Below, piece after piece: positions 43,991 to 53,391 of a DNA stretch of 64,000 nt (position 1 is its first letter; each line of letters opens with the position of its first letter). A model generated the notes under the pieces. It saw nothing but the letters and a program-made list of their open reading frames with translations, searched no databases and had not been told where the DNA came from. The DNA is taken from the NCBI GenBank assembly GCA_963776505.1, contig CAVZNH010000062.1:145502-209501 (forward strand), in the 5' to 3' direction. Both the position numbers and the translations under genes were made by a program. This DNA comes from JAMXLO01 sp963776505. Its GTDB lineage: Bacteria > Pseudomonadota > Alphaproteobacteria > Acetobacterales > Acetobacteraceae.

Positions 43991-45693
43991 GCGAACCTAA
44001 AGGCAAGGCTGACAAGGGTGGTTTGGGCCGCCGCGGTGTCTTGCTGGGTACGACGACAGCGGCGGCAGCCACAGTTCTGGCCGCCTCAGCGGATGCGCAG
44101 ACCACCCAAGCACAACCGGTGACAGCAGCGCGCGGAAACAAGCCCAACATCATCATGATCGTGTCCGACGATTTCGGTTATGGCGACGCCGGCTGTTATC
44201 TAGGTGGTGAAACACGGGGCATGCCGACGCCGAATATCGACCGCCTGGCGGCGGAAGGCATGATGTTCACGTCGTTCTATGCGCAGCCGAGCTGCACGCC
44301 CGGACGCGCCGCGATGCAGACGGGCCGCATCCCGAATCGCAGCGGCATGACGACGGTTGCGTTTCAGGGTCAGGGCGGCGGCTTGCCGGCTGCCGAGTGG
44401 ACACTCGCGTCCGTATTGAAGACGGCGGCTTACAAGACCTTCTTCGTCGGCAAGTGGCATCTCGGTGAGGCAGACTACGCCCTGCCCAACGCGCAGGGCT
44501 ACGACGAGATGAAGTATTGCGGACTCTATCATCTCAACGCCTATACGTATGCCGACCCAGAGTGGTTTCCGGACATGGACCCGAAGCTGCGGGAAATGTT
44601 CCAGAAGGTGACCAAGGGTGCGTTGTCGGGCAACGCTGGCGAGGCGCCACGCGAGGATTTCAAGATCAACGGTGAATACGTCAACACGCCGAACCAGGGT
44701 GTCGTCGGGATCCCGTTCTTCGACGAGTACGTCGAGAAGGCATCACTGGATTATCTCGATCGCAACGGCAAGTCCGGCCAGCCGTTCTTCATGAGCATCA
44801 ACTTCATGAAGGTGCACCAGCCGAACCTGCCGGCGCCAGAATTCGTCCACAAGTCTCCGTCGAAATCCAAATACGCCGACTCTATCGTCGAGAACGACAC
44901 ACGCATCGGCCGCATCATGGACAAGGTGCGCGCGCTTGGTCTCGACAAGAACACCTATGTGTTCTGGACCACCGACAACGGTGCCTGGCAGGACGTCTAC
45001 CCGGACGCCGGCTATACGCCGTTCCGTGGCACGAAAGGCACGGATCGCGAGGGCGGTTCGCGGGTTCCGTCCATCGCCTGGGGGCCGGGCATCAAGGCCG
45101 GCAGCAGGAACGCGGAGATCCTCGGTGGCCTCGACTACATGGCGACGTTCGCGTCCCTCGGCGGGGCAAAACTTCCACAGAATGACCGCGAAGGGAAACC
45201 GATCATCTTCGACAGTTACGATCTCACACCTGTACTGTTCGGCACGGGAAAATCGCCGCGAGAGTCCTGGTTCTATTTCACCGAGGACGAGCTGACGCCA
45301 GGGGCCGCGCGGGTCGGCAATTACAAGGCGGTGTTCAATCTCCGCGGCGGCAACGGCGAGAAGACCGGCGGCCTCGCGGTCGACTCAAACCTCGGCTGGA
45401 AAGGGCCTTCGGAGTATGTCGCGACCGTACCGCAGGTGTTCGACCTGTGGCAGGACCCGCAGGAGCGCTACGACATATTCATGAACAACTACACAGAGCA
45501 CACCTGGGTCTTGGTGACGATAAACGCGGCGGTGAAGGAGCTGATGCAGACATATGCCAAGTATCCGCCGCGCAAATTGCAGAGCGAGGGCTATAGCGGG
45601 CCGGTCACCCTGACGCAGTATGAACGCTTCCAGTTCCTGCGAGACGAACTCGCCAAGGAAGGCTTTCAAATTCCGCTGCCAACCGGAAACTGA
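43987..45693 (+). CDS. Tat-exported sulfatase (arylsulfatase family, Cys-type)
   Basis: The 568-residue protein starts with a Tat-like leader ('GLGRRGVLLGTTTAAAATVL') and then 'KPNIIMIVSDDFGYGDAG' with the metal-binding Asp pair. The sulfatase signature is 'SCTPGRAAMQTGR', in which Cys103 of C-T-P-G-R is the residue oxidised to formylglycine. Further metal and substrate motifs are 'FFVGKWHLGEADY' and 'VFWTTDNGAWQDVYPD'. The match to the C-x-P-x-R consensus and the coupled FGE gene support an active, oxygen-dependently matured sulfatase. The substrate may be an alkyl or aryl sulfate ester; nothing specifies it. Confidence 0.92.
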   Translation: MSEPKGKADKGGLGRRGVLLGTTTAAAATVLAASADAQTTQAQPVTAARGNKPNIIMIVSDDFGYGDAGCYLGGETRGMPTPNIDRLAAEGMMFTSFYAQPSCTPGRAAMQTGRIPNRSGMTTVAFQGQGGGLPAAEWTLASVLKTAAYKTFFVGKWHLGEADYALPNAQGYDEMKYCGLYHLNAYTYADPEWFPDMDPKLREMFQKVTKGALSGNAGEAPREDFKINGEYVNTPNQGVVGIPFFDEYVEKASLDYLDRNGKSGQPFFMSINFMKVHQPNLPAPEFVHKSPSKSKYADSIVENDTRIGRIMDKVRALGLDKNTYVFWTTDNGAWQDVYPDAGYTPFRGTKGTDREGGSRVPSIAWGPGIKAGSRNAEILGGLDYMATFASLGGAKLPQNDREGKPIIFDSYDLTPVLFGTGKSPRESWFYFTEDELTPGAARVGNYKAVFNLRGGNGEKTGGLAVDSNLGWKGPSEYVATVPQVFDLWQDPQERYDIFMNNYTEHTWVLVTINAAVKELMQTYAKYPPRKLQSEGYSGPVTLTQYERFQFLRDELAKEGFQIPLPTGN

Positions 45694-45749
45694 GCGCAAC
45701 CGCCGAATCTACCTGCCGAATCCAATACCCGGTAATTACGACCGATACC

Positions 45750-45788
45750 GTCATGTCGGGGCTTGGCCTGGCTTGGCCCCGGCATGAC
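45750..45788. repeat. Intergenic palindrome related to the 18.3-kb element
   Basis: Arms GTCATGTCGGGGC and CCCCGGCATGAC flank a short loop. The outer GTCATG...CATGAC and GC-rich core match the longer element at 18293-18380. It lies 57 bp after the sulfatase stop between convergent genes and may serve as a terminator. Confidence 0.6.
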
Positions 45789-45943
45789 GCTCATGAAACA
45801 GAAACTACCAAATCCTCCCGGAGATTCAGAAGGTCACGCTTGAGTGGAGGCGCTTCGCGTTGCTTTGCACTGTTGAGCGCTTCCCGCGACGCGTCCGACG
45901 CAGAAGCGGGTGGTCTCCGTCTCATGCTTGATCCGTCCCGGAC

Positions 45944-46816
45944 TTACGCCTTGGCGGCGTTCTGTGCGGCCTCGAATACATCGCGTGCGGACGTCGTACC
46001 CGCTACGTGCTCCGTACCCTCGACTCCGAGGTCCATCCATCCTGCATTCACGGCCTCAAACATTTCTTCGGCAGGTCCGGTGTGGCCCTTCGGGATGCCG
46101 AATTGTTCGAACGCTTCCGCCCACCCTGCACGCGGGACCGCAAAGGCTTTCACGTCAAGCGTCAAGACGTCACCCAATTGCTCGGCGACTTCATCCGCGC
46201 TGACCATCGAACCAAGCTCGACGACGCGTTGCCCTGACCACGCCGGCCCGGTCAAAAGGGTTGCGACCTCCGTGCCGATGTCGTTCGTCGCGACCATGGT
46301 CGATTTCCGGTTTGTCGGATTGTAGTAGACCGGTAGCGTTCCACCCTGGGCGACCTGCAAGCCGTAGAGGAAGTTTTCGAAGAATCCACCTGCGCGCACA
46401 AATGCGATTGGGGATATCAGGTCGCGAAAACCTCGCTCCAGAAGCGACAAGGCCGTGATCATCCCCACCCCGCTGGTTCTGTTCGCACCCATCGACGAAA
46501 GCGCAACCACCCGCGGCGGCGCTGCCTTGGTGAGCGCCTCGACATAGTTTGCAATCACGCCCTTGGCTTCTTTGTAATCGGGCGAGGGGGCCCAGACAGA
46601 AGGCAACATGACAAGCGCGCCTTCGACGCCTTTGAGCGCCCGCTCGATGGCTGCCGAATCATTCCAATCGCCGTCAACCAGTTCCACGCCCTGGTTCGCC
46701 CAGTTAGCCGCCTTCTCGCGATTGCGGACCAGCGCGCGTACCTCCTTGCCGTGCGCCAACAGATGTTCTGCCGTTGCGCCGCCAACTTTTCCGGTGATTC
46801 CCATGACTAAAAACAT
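45944..46816 (-). CDS. NmrA-like NAD(P)-binding Rossmann-fold protein
   Basis: The 290-residue atypical short-chain dehydrogenase begins 'MFLVMGITGKVGGATAEHLL' (G-x-x-G-x-x-G nucleotide motif), then 'EVRALVRNREKAANW', 'VVALSSMGANRT' and 'FVRAGGFFENFLYG', as in NmrA and quinone oxidoreductase 2-like proteins. These act as redox sensors or NAD(P)H-dependent reductases. It is 45 bp downstream of the DoxX-like gene, and both diverge from a LysR regulator, which suggests a regulated redox or xenobiotic response unit. Confidence 0.87.
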   Translation of the reverse strand: MFLVMGITGKVGGATAEHLLAHGKEVRALVRNREKAANWANQGVELVDGDWNDSAAIERALKGVEGALVMLPSVWAPSPDYKEAKGVIANYVEALTKAAPPRVVALSSMGANRTSGVGMITALSLLERGFRDLISPIAFVRAGGFFENFLYGLQVAQGGTLPVYYNPTNRKSTMVATNDIGTEVATLLTGPAWSGQRVVELGSMVSADEVAEQLGDVLTLDVKAFAVPRAGWAEAFEQFGIPKGHTGPAEEMFEAVNAGWMDLGVEGTEHVAGTTSARDVFEAAQNAAKA

Positions 46817-46861
46817 GCGTTTTCTCCTGATCTTGAGGGACAGAGCACTGCCCCTGATGGT

Positions 46862-47308
46862 TCAACGGATGAGCGGCAGAATGGCCCGGATACGGGGATC
46901 GCGCGCGTAGAGACCGCCCCATGTCATCGCGCCCAGAAGCAGGGAAATGATTTCCGGCGGCGACCCCAACTCACCAATGCGGACATGGGCGCAGATGGCA
47001 CCTCCCAGAAAGCCCGTCACCAGGATCGCGCCAAGGACGGCGGTGGCCGGGATGGCGTAAAGGATGGCGCAGGCAAGTATGATCGGACCCACGACACGGG
47101 TCAGGTCCATCGCGAACCCGGTTTCCTGCAACATGCTCGCGATCTGCGCCGGCGCGAAAAGCTGAACAGTGCCGTCTGCCACCAGAGCGATAACGACAAT
47201 CGCGCTCATTATCCGGCCGGCCCACAGGCTGTGATGCAAGGTCATGGCTTCAGGCACGTGATGCAGGTTCATAGTTTCGGACACTTTGTTGTTCTCCAAT
47301 GGGTTCAT
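46862..47308 (-). CDS. DoxX-like small integral membrane protein
   Basis: The protein of about 148 residues has four hydrophobic segments ('AGRIMSAIVVIALVADGTVQ', 'VVGPIILACAILYAIPATAV', 'LGAILVTGFLGGAICAHVR' and 'IISLLLGAMTWGGLYARD') in the DoxX-like order, including 'TAVLGAILVTGFLGGAICAH'. Several in-frame ATGs exist (47308, 47272, 47245) and none has a clear ribosome binding site, so the start is uncertain. It probably forms an operon with the NmrA-like gene. Confidence 0.75.
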   Translation of the reverse strand: MNPLENNKVSETMNLHHVPEAMTLHHSLWAGRIMSAIVVIALVADGTVQLFAPAQIASMLQETGFAMDLTRVVGPIILACAILYAIPATAVLGAILVTGFLGGAICAHVRIGELGSPPEIISLLLGAMTWGGLYARDPRIRAILPLIR

Positions 47309-47403
47309 CCAATTTCGAGGCTTACTGTGTCTCTCAGATATGATAAACACCGACAAAGTGAACTCACTGTTCTCTCTTTGGTGAACAATACCGAGGCACG
47401 AAA
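47309..47403. promoter_or_regulatory. Divergent promoter region of DoxX/NmrA operon and LysR gene
   Basis: The 95-bp gap separates the divergent lysR gene from the DoxX-like gene, the usual place for LysR-type operator sites. An AT-rich stretch with 'tctcagatatgataaac' and 'gttctctctttggtgaacaa' contains an imperfect GTTC...GAAC dyad that could be the operator. Confidence 0.4.
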
Positions 47404-48310
47404 ATGCAAAATCTCGAACCCGTCCTCATTTTCATAACGGTCGCGGAAATGGGGAGCTTCACCCACGCAGCCGATAGTTTGGGCATCCAAAAGGGAAGGG
47501 CCTCAACGGCGGTCCGGAAGCTGGAAGAAGATGTCGGTGTCAGGCTTCTGCACCGGACGACGCGCAGCGTGCAGTTGACGGAGGACGGACGCGTATTTCA
47601 TGCCCGTGCCCGCGATCTGCTTGCTGAAGTCGATGACCTACACTCGATGTTCGCAGGCGATCGCGTGGCACTTCGCGGGCGTTTACGCGTCGACCTTCCG
47701 ACCGAGGTGGCGCGCACAACGATCGTGCCGGCCTTGCCGGATTTCATGGCGACTCACCCCGAGTTGGAGCTGGAGGTGTCGAGTACGGATCGCCAGGTTG
47801 ATCTGGTTCAAGAGGGGTTCGACTGTGTATTGCGGCTTGGACCCATAAGGGACGAGACGCTGATTGCCCGCCCGCTGGGCCTGTTGCGCACGGCCAACGC
47901 TGCCAGTCCCGCCTATCTGGCGCGCTATGGCGTCCCTCGATCGCTGGAAGATCTCCGGCGTCAGGGACATCGGACAATTCATTTTTCGACGATGCTGGGT
48001 GCAAGACCCATTGGATGGGAATATCCGGACGGCGACAGCTACGCGACGCTTCAGTTGCCAGGTGCGCTGCACGTCAACAGCGCGCAGACCTACGAAGCCG
48101 CCGCCCTCGCCGGCCTTGGCCTGATTTCAGGCGCCACTTTTGGGCATTGGCCGATATTTAGAGAGTGGAGCGCTTGTGGAGATCATACCCGATTTTCGTC
48201 GCCGGGCGCTCGCCGTGTCCCTCGTCGTAGCTCATCGGAGCAATCTGTCGCGCCGAGTCCGCGCATTCATGAAATGGATCGAAGGCGTGCTGACGCCGTA
48301 TCTGGAATAA
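47404..48310 (+). pseudogene. LysR family transcriptional regulator, one frameshift near the C-terminus
   Basis: The N-terminal winged helix ('MQNLEPVLIFITVAEMGSFT', 'LHRTTRSVQLTEDG') and effector domain ('GLLRTANAASPAYLARYGVP', 'GALHVNSAQTYEAAALAGLG') are intact to residue ~240. Then an extra T in 'ctgatttcaggcg' near 48125 shifts the frame. The correct continuation 'QAPLLGIGRYLESGALVEII' to 'KWIEGVLTPYLE' ends at 48310. It probably controls the divergent DoxX/NmrA pair, as LysR proteins usually do. Confidence 0.85.
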
Positions 48311-48497
48311 CGAGACGAACATCGTCGTCCGGCCTCGAAATCAACATTCTGAAGTGATGTCTGCCGGTCGGCGGCCTGGCGGTCCAACCGAATGCGACAC
48401 TGAAGCCGGCGACCTTTGAAGTCCGACACGAGATATCCTCAAACTTTTCCGCCTTCTGTCTCCCTAACGCCATGCCAGTGCCGGCGTTGAGACAGCC

Positions 48498-48575
48498 TCA
48501 TCCCCCGGAAAACGTCTGCTGCAAGGCCAGCGCGCCCATCGCCAGGCCAGTGTCGTCTGTGCCCTGCCCAGACGC
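48498..48575 (-). pseudogene. Second carboxylesterase-type C-terminal remnant
   Basis: The frame reads 'GTDDTGLAMGALALQQTFSG' followed by a stop at 48498, parallel to the remnant tail at 37616 ('GIDEIGLAPGALALQRAFSG'). DNA on both sides of the stop is also shared ('gttgagacagcctca'). Only about 25 codons remain. Confidence 0.55.
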
Positions 48576-48951
48576 GAGCCTATTCAGGATCGATGACGTT
48601 GTGCAGGTCGACGTCGGCGAGCCGTTCCCCGCCGCCACGATTGCGCGGCACGAAACCGGCTTTGCCTACCTCGATCCCCTATGCCGGCTGCGATGGGTCC
48701 TCGCCACGGATGACGAACAGGGCGGCTTATTCTGACCAGCGCAGCTGGAAGAAGCGGCCGTTCGTTGAGGTCGGGCAGTGCGGCAGGAACCCACCCAAAG
48801 CGGCGGCTTGCCGACCTCTTGGCCATTTGACCCAAAGCGGCCGCGAACTGCTACCTTCGCTACCTGAAAGCCCACTTTGGTTCGGCACGCCAATGGGGCT
48901 CATCTGCACTTTGGGTGGTGCGTCTCGTCAGCGTGAATGGACCCGTAGACC
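48576..48951. other. Gene-poor region upstream of the desaturase, short direct repeats
   Basis: No credible gene was seen. The motif 'acccaaagcggc' occurs twice about 50 bp apart (near 48794 and 48830), with other short similar words. The promoter of the desaturase gene should lie near the right end. Confidence 0.35.
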
Positions 48952-50031
48952 ATGGCCCAATCGGGCAACGATCGCACAGCGCTACCTGATTCTGCCAGCC
49001 TGCGCGAAGTCCTGGCGCGCTTCCAGGACCCGTCGCCGCACGCCGCCATGTGGCAGATCGTCACCACAATCCTGCCGCTGATAGCTCTGCTGGTGGCGAT
49101 GCATGCAGGGCTGGCCTTCGGCTGGTGGCCGCTGCTCGCGCTAGGGGTTCCGGCAGCTGCCCTGACTGTGCGGACCTTTATCATTCAACACGATTGCGGC
49201 CATAGATCCTTCTTCCGCGCGCGCCGTGCCAACGACCTTCTCGGGCGGTTCTGCTCGCTTCTGACACTGACGCCTTACGCCCAGTGGCGGCGCCACCACG
49301 CGAAACACCACGGCGCCTGGAACGACCTCGACCGGCGCAACGCCCACGGACGCGACATATACTCGTCTTGCCTCACGGTCGCCGAGTACAATGCCCTCGG
49401 CACCTGGCGTCGGCGACTCCACCGCACCGCCAAGCATCCCGCAATCAGCCTGCTGGTGCTACCGCCGCTAATTTTTCTGGTGCTGTATCGCTTCCCGTTC
49501 GCCGCACCGCGCACCTGGCGCGCGGAACGGCGGAGCGTGCACCTTACCAACCTCTCGCTGGTTGCACTCCACGGCGCTCTCGCGGCGATGCTAGGTGTCG
49601 GCCCAGTGGCCGCGGTGCTGCTCGCCGTCATAGTGCCGGCGAGCATCGTTGGTGTCTGGCTGTTTTCATTACAACACCATTTCGACGGGACCCACTGGGC
49701 GCGCCACGCGCATTGGGACCCGGTTGACGCGGCGCTGCGTGGCAGCTCGTTTCTCCGGCTGCCCCGCCTGTTGCAGTGGGTGACAGGGAATATCGGCTTC
49801 CACCATGTCCACCATGCCTCGCCACGGGTTCCCAACTACCGGCTGGAAGCCTGCCATGGTGCGCATCCGGGCTTCACCGTGGCGTCGGTGCTGACCCTGG
49901 CCGACGGGTTGCGCGCGTCGCGCCACGCGCTGTGGGACGAGGGGCGCGGGCGGATGGTCACCTTCGCCGAGGCGATCCGCCGCGGTATCGTTCCACCTAC
50001 CATCAACATCGAGGAACTCGATGCCGAATGA
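48952..50031 (+). CDS. Membrane fatty acid desaturase
   Basis: The 359-residue protein has four hydrophobic segments and the three histidine boxes of acyl-lipid desaturases in the right order: HDCGH (80-84), HAKHH (116-120) and HHVHH (284-288). Such di-iron enzymes put double bonds into membrane-lipid acyl chains, using electrons from ferredoxin or cytochrome. It could instead be a related hydroxylase, since the boxes do not distinguish them. The closest functional neighbour is the cyclopropane synthase gene 0.8 kb downstream, which acts on the cis double bonds a desaturase makes. Confidence 0.9.
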   Translation: MAQSGNDRTALPDSASLREVLARFQDPSPHAAMWQIVTTILPLIALLVAMHAGLAFGWWPLLALGVPAAALTVRTFIIQHDCGHRSFFRARRANDLLGRFCSLLTLTPYAQWRRHHAKHHGAWNDLDRRNAHGRDIYSSCLTVAEYNALGTWRRRLHRTAKHPAISLLVLPPLIFLVLYRFPFAAPRTWRAERRSVHLTNLSLVALHGALAAMLGVGPVAAVLLAVIVPASIVGVWLFSLQHHFDGTHWARHAHWDPVDAALRGSSFLRLPRLLQWVTGNIGFHHVHHASPRVPNYRLEACHGAHPGFTVASVLTLADGLRASRHALWDEGRGRMVTFAEAIRRGIVPPTINIEELDAE

Positions 50032-50819
50032 GATCTCGACGTGACGCCCGGTTGTGCGCGGGCGCGTCCGATCCGGGCCGCTGTTAGCAATGCCTTGCAT
50101 TCGGCGGCACCAACGCGGTCGTTGCGGTGACACGCTTCCACGAATTGAGGGGGAATTGCGGTACGGCACGGCGCGCAACCGCCGGCGGTCTCTTCATTCG
50201 CCGTGTAGTGAGTGACCTTTCCCGCACAGGCCAAACGGCAGCTATCCACCCACCTCAGTCACCGGTTGCTCTTACCCGCATGTCCGCTTCTCTGCTGAAC
50301 GACCGAGGTGGTGAAGTGTTTCCGTACGCCGGCCCATGTTCAGACGAGCAGCCTGCTATCCCCGGCGTCCGAAAACCTTCACCGTTCCGATCATTTTGCG
50401 GACGCTGACGCGGACGGCAGTGGGCCTCTCAACCCGCAGCACCCCCGAGCCCACGCACGCCAGCGTTCACAGTCAAAGGAGCCGCGCTGCCGTAACGTCC
50501 GCAGCGCCCTTGAGCCGGCAGCGCGGCTTGCCTGCGGTCAGGTGTTTGGCGGCTTGTATTCGGTCTTGGTCTGGTTGGCTTGCTTCATCGCCGCCTCGGC
50601 TTCCTGAGCCGTCAGCAGTGTCGTAGTCTCGAAACGGGAAATCGGCCTGTGGCCGTAGCTGACATCGAGCAGGCGACAGCGTTGTTGTACGGAAATTCAC
50701 AGAACAGCACCGTAGTACTCACCTAAGGCGAGGTAGCAGGTCCGCATGCTGGTTTGTTGCCTGTGTACTGGGATGCGGCCAAACTCACCGTCGGGAATGT
50801 TTGGGAAACATCGCTGCCG
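50032..50819. other. Gene-poor region between desaturase and cyclopropane synthase
   Basis: About 790 bp with several short frames on both strands, none with a recognisable domain, good ribosome binding site or consistent coding bias. No remnant of a known family could be assembled. Confidence 0.4.
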
Positions 50820-52052
50820 ATGTGGTTGCTTGCTCACCTCCTCAACCGCTTCATCCGGAACGGTGTGCTGCGTCTGATCGCTGCTGACGGTTCACTGCAC
50901 ATCTTCGGCGGTCACGGTCTGGGACCGACGGTGACCGTTCACCTGCATGATCCCCGGCTCTACATCAAGCTGTTCCTTAACCCCGAGCTGCACGCCGGCG
51001 AAGCGTACATGAACGGCACGCTCACGTTTGAGGAGGGCTCGGATGTGGGCTGCTTCATGCAGCTGTTCGCTGTTAATCGCGGTGGCCTCGCGGCGCACCC
51101 TGGTCAAGCATTGCTGCGGCGCTTTTGGCGCGCCGCCAGGCGTTGGTACCCGGCGAATACCGTAGCAGTTGCGGCCGCCAATGCCCGCCATCACTATGAC
51201 CTCTCAACCGAGCTCTATCGGTTGTTCCTTGACGACGGCTTAAATTACTCCTGCGCGATATTCGAACATCCGGCGACTGACACACTTGACCAGGCGCAGC
51301 ACCGTAAGTTGCAGCATGCGACGGCCAAGCTGCGTCTGCTCCCCGGAATGACAGTGGCCGAGCTCGGCTCCGGCTGGGGAGCCTTCGCCATCCACATCGC
51401 AGCCACTACTGGAGCGCGGGTAACCGCTATCAATGTCTCACCCGAGCAGCTCCGTATTGCGCGAGAGAATGCGGTTGCCGCCGGCGTTGACAGCTTGGTT
51501 GAGTTCCGCGAGCTCGACTATCGTGGCCTTGAAGGTCACTTTGACCGCGTGGTCTCCGTTGGCATGATGGAGCATGTTGGACTCACCCAATTCGACGCCT
51601 ATTTCGGCAAGATCCGCAGTCTACTCGCCGACGACGGCTTTGGCTTCGTGCACTGCATCGGTCGCATGCGCCCGCCGGGTAGTACTGGTCCGTTCATCAG
51701 CAAATATATCTTTCCCGGCGGCTATGTGCCGTCGCTGTCCGAGGTGTTCGCGGCCACCGAACGGGCTGGTTTGTGGGTCGCCGACATGGAGGTCCTGCGG
51801 CTGCACTATCACTATACGCTTCAGCACTGGCGCCGGCGCTTCGCCGCCAACCGTGCCCGGGCGGCCGATCTCTATGACGAGCGCTTCTGCCGCATGTGGG
51901 AATACTACCTCGCCGCCGTCGATGTCGGCTTTTCGCACGGCAGCAACATGGTATTCCAGCTCTTGCTGTCGGCGAAAGTCGATGCGGTACCGATCATGCG
52001 AGATTATGTGATCGGCGATCTGCACTCTGAAGTTCGGCGGGTTTCAGATTGA
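50820..52052 (+). CDS. Cyclopropane-fatty-acyl-phospholipid synthase family methyltransferase
   Basis: The 410-residue protein contains the CFA synthase N-terminal lipid-binding domain ('LHDPRLYIKLFLNPELHAGE', 'YMNGTLTFEEG') and a SAM methyltransferase domain ('HHYDLSTELYRLFLDDGLNY', 'VAELGSGWGAFAIHIAATTG', 'VSVGMMEHVG'). It ends with the 'HCIGRM' and 'YIFPGGYVPSLSEV' motifs. It transfers a methylene to cis double bonds of membrane phospholipids. The ATG at 50820 ('MWLLAHLLNRFIRNG') matches the family start; an upstream TTG would add 22 residues. Functionally it pairs with the desaturase upstream. Confidence 0.9.
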   Translation: MWLLAHLLNRFIRNGVLRLIAADGSLHIFGGHGLGPTVTVHLHDPRLYIKLFLNPELHAGEAYMNGTLTFEEGSDVGCFMQLFAVNRGGLAAHPGQALLRRFWRAARRWYPANTVAVAAANARHHYDLSTELYRLFLDDGLNYSCAIFEHPATDTLDQAQHRKLQHATAKLRLLPGMTVAELGSGWGAFAIHIAATTGARVTAINVSPEQLRIARENAVAAGVDSLVEFRELDYRGLEGHFDRVVSVGMMEHVGLTQFDAYFGKIRSLLADDGFGFVHCIGRMRPPGSTGPFISKYIFPGGYVPSLSEVFAATERAGLWVADMEVLRLHYHYTLQHWRRRFAANRARAADLYDERFCRMWEYYLAAVDVGFSHGSNMVFQLLLSAKVDAVPIMRDYVIGDLHSEVRRVSD

Positions 52053-52918
52053 GTTGGCACCCGCTGACCTCGCGACCCGGAGACGGCTGCTCTCACCCAT
52101 TTCGGCGGGGAGGACCTGAGTCGCAATGTCAGCTTCAAGGCGGCTGCTACGGGCTCCTCAGTGACCCCAACGGGCGCTCAGAGGTCGTTGGCGTTCATCG
52201 CTTCGCGCGTCATCCGGTGTAGGCTTCGGGCTAATACTGTTAGCTTCTCCAGTTGTACTTTGCCGGTTCCAATGGCCAAACATCGACAGAATGAGACGAT
52301 CCGATCGCAGTCGCAGCACACAGGGAAGATACACGATGAAGCAACCCAACTGGGTCAAAGCCGCTATGCGAGCCGGCCTCAGGGCGTAAGGCTACAATCT
52401 TTCATTTCCCCTCCCCGTGAGTAATCGACATTCGGGGAAGATCCACTTCGATTTCGTCTTTTCTTGATGGCGAGCATGGGCCGTTCGGTCTGGACCAGCT
52501 TGACGACGTCTGTAGGACGGCCGAACCGACGCGGACGCCCGTCAGCTCGTCCGGGTGTGCAACGGTCACTCGGGGCAAACAGCGGCACCGACTACAATGT
52601 CGGGATCCCCGCCAAGGCGACTGCTACCGCAAGGCAAACGCGATCGAGCGGAAGCGGCCGTTGCCATCCCTCACGTGCAGATCGCTGTGGCAGACGCCTG
52701 TGGCAACCGTGCGCACCATCATCTTGCGCCCCAGGCTTGCCGATCTCGACGTGTTGCATGGTCAGCGGTTCGGACATTTCCATGACCGTTGCCTTGTCAC
52801 GTTTCGTGACACATTAGCGGCGCGCGGCATGCAGTACCAATGGGTCGGGAATATTGCCTTGCCCATCGCGTCATGCTCACGTCCGCCGACGCACCGGCTT
52901 TCTGGGAGCACGCTCGCC
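52053..52918. other. Gene-poor region upstream of the Mo hydroxylase/Sox operon
   Basis: About 865 bp without a recognisable gene. A minus-strand frame near 52450-52590 contains a basic 'GRPRRFGRP' stretch, suggestive of a small DNA-binding protein remnant but too short to support a call. The promoter of the downstream operon should lie within the last 150 bp. Confidence 0.4.
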
Positions 52919-53380
52919 ATGATCAAGCTTACCGTCAATGGCGTTTCACACAACGTAGACGCCGATCCCGATACACCGCTGCTCTGGGTCATCCGCGAGT
53001 GGCTCGGCATGACTGGCACGAAATACGGTTGCGGCATCGCACAGTGCGGCGCCTGCACCGTGCATATCGACGGCGTCGCGACACGATCCTGCCAGGTGCC
53101 CGCGGGCTCGGTGGGCGATGTGAAGATCACCACCATCGAGGGCCTGTCACAAGACGGTCTCAGTCATCCGGTGCAGGTTGCCTGGCTCCAGCACGATGTG
53201 CCGCAATGCGGCTACTGTCAGTCCGGGCAGATCATGGCCGCGGCCGCATTGCTGAAGACAACTCCCAAACCCAGCGACGCCGACATCGACAGCGCGATCA
53301 CCAATATCTGTCGCTGCGGCACCTATCAGCGCATCCGCGAAGCCATCCATACCGCCGCCTCACTCGGCGGCAAGGCATAG
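52919..53380 (+). CDS. 2Fe-2S subunit of a molybdenum hydroxylase (isoquinoline 1-oxidoreductase alpha-like)
   Basis: The 153-residue protein has the plant-type ferredoxin cluster ('KYGCGIAQCGACTVHIDG' plus a distal Cys in 'ATRSCQVP') and the C-terminal helical cluster domain ('QCGYCQSGQIM' and 'NICRCGTYQRI'). It begins directly at 'MIKLTVNGVSHNVDADPDTP'. It passes electrons from the Mo centre of the next gene product. No FAD subunit gene follows, so the acceptor is more likely a cytochrome c, as in isoquinoline oxidoreductase-type enzymes. First gene of the Sox-like operon. Confidence 0.92.
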   Translation: MIKLTVNGVSHNVDADPDTPLLWVIREWLGMTGTKYGCGIAQCGACTVHIDGVATRSCQVPAGSVGDVKITTIEGLSQDGLSHPVQVAWLQHDVPQCGYCQSGQIMAAAALLKTTPKPSDADIDSAITNICRCGTYQRIREAIHTAASLGGKA

Positions 53381-53391
53381 GGAGCGGCACC

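Noticed and set aside
52440..52600. Small DNA-binding protein suggested by a GRPRRFGRP stretch
   Set aside because: The motif is short and basic, no full domain follows, and no start with a ribosome binding site was found.
52840..53391. Long upstream extension of the Mo subunit frame
   Set aside because: It covers the 2Fe-2S gene in another frame; the Tat leader at 53392 marks the real start.
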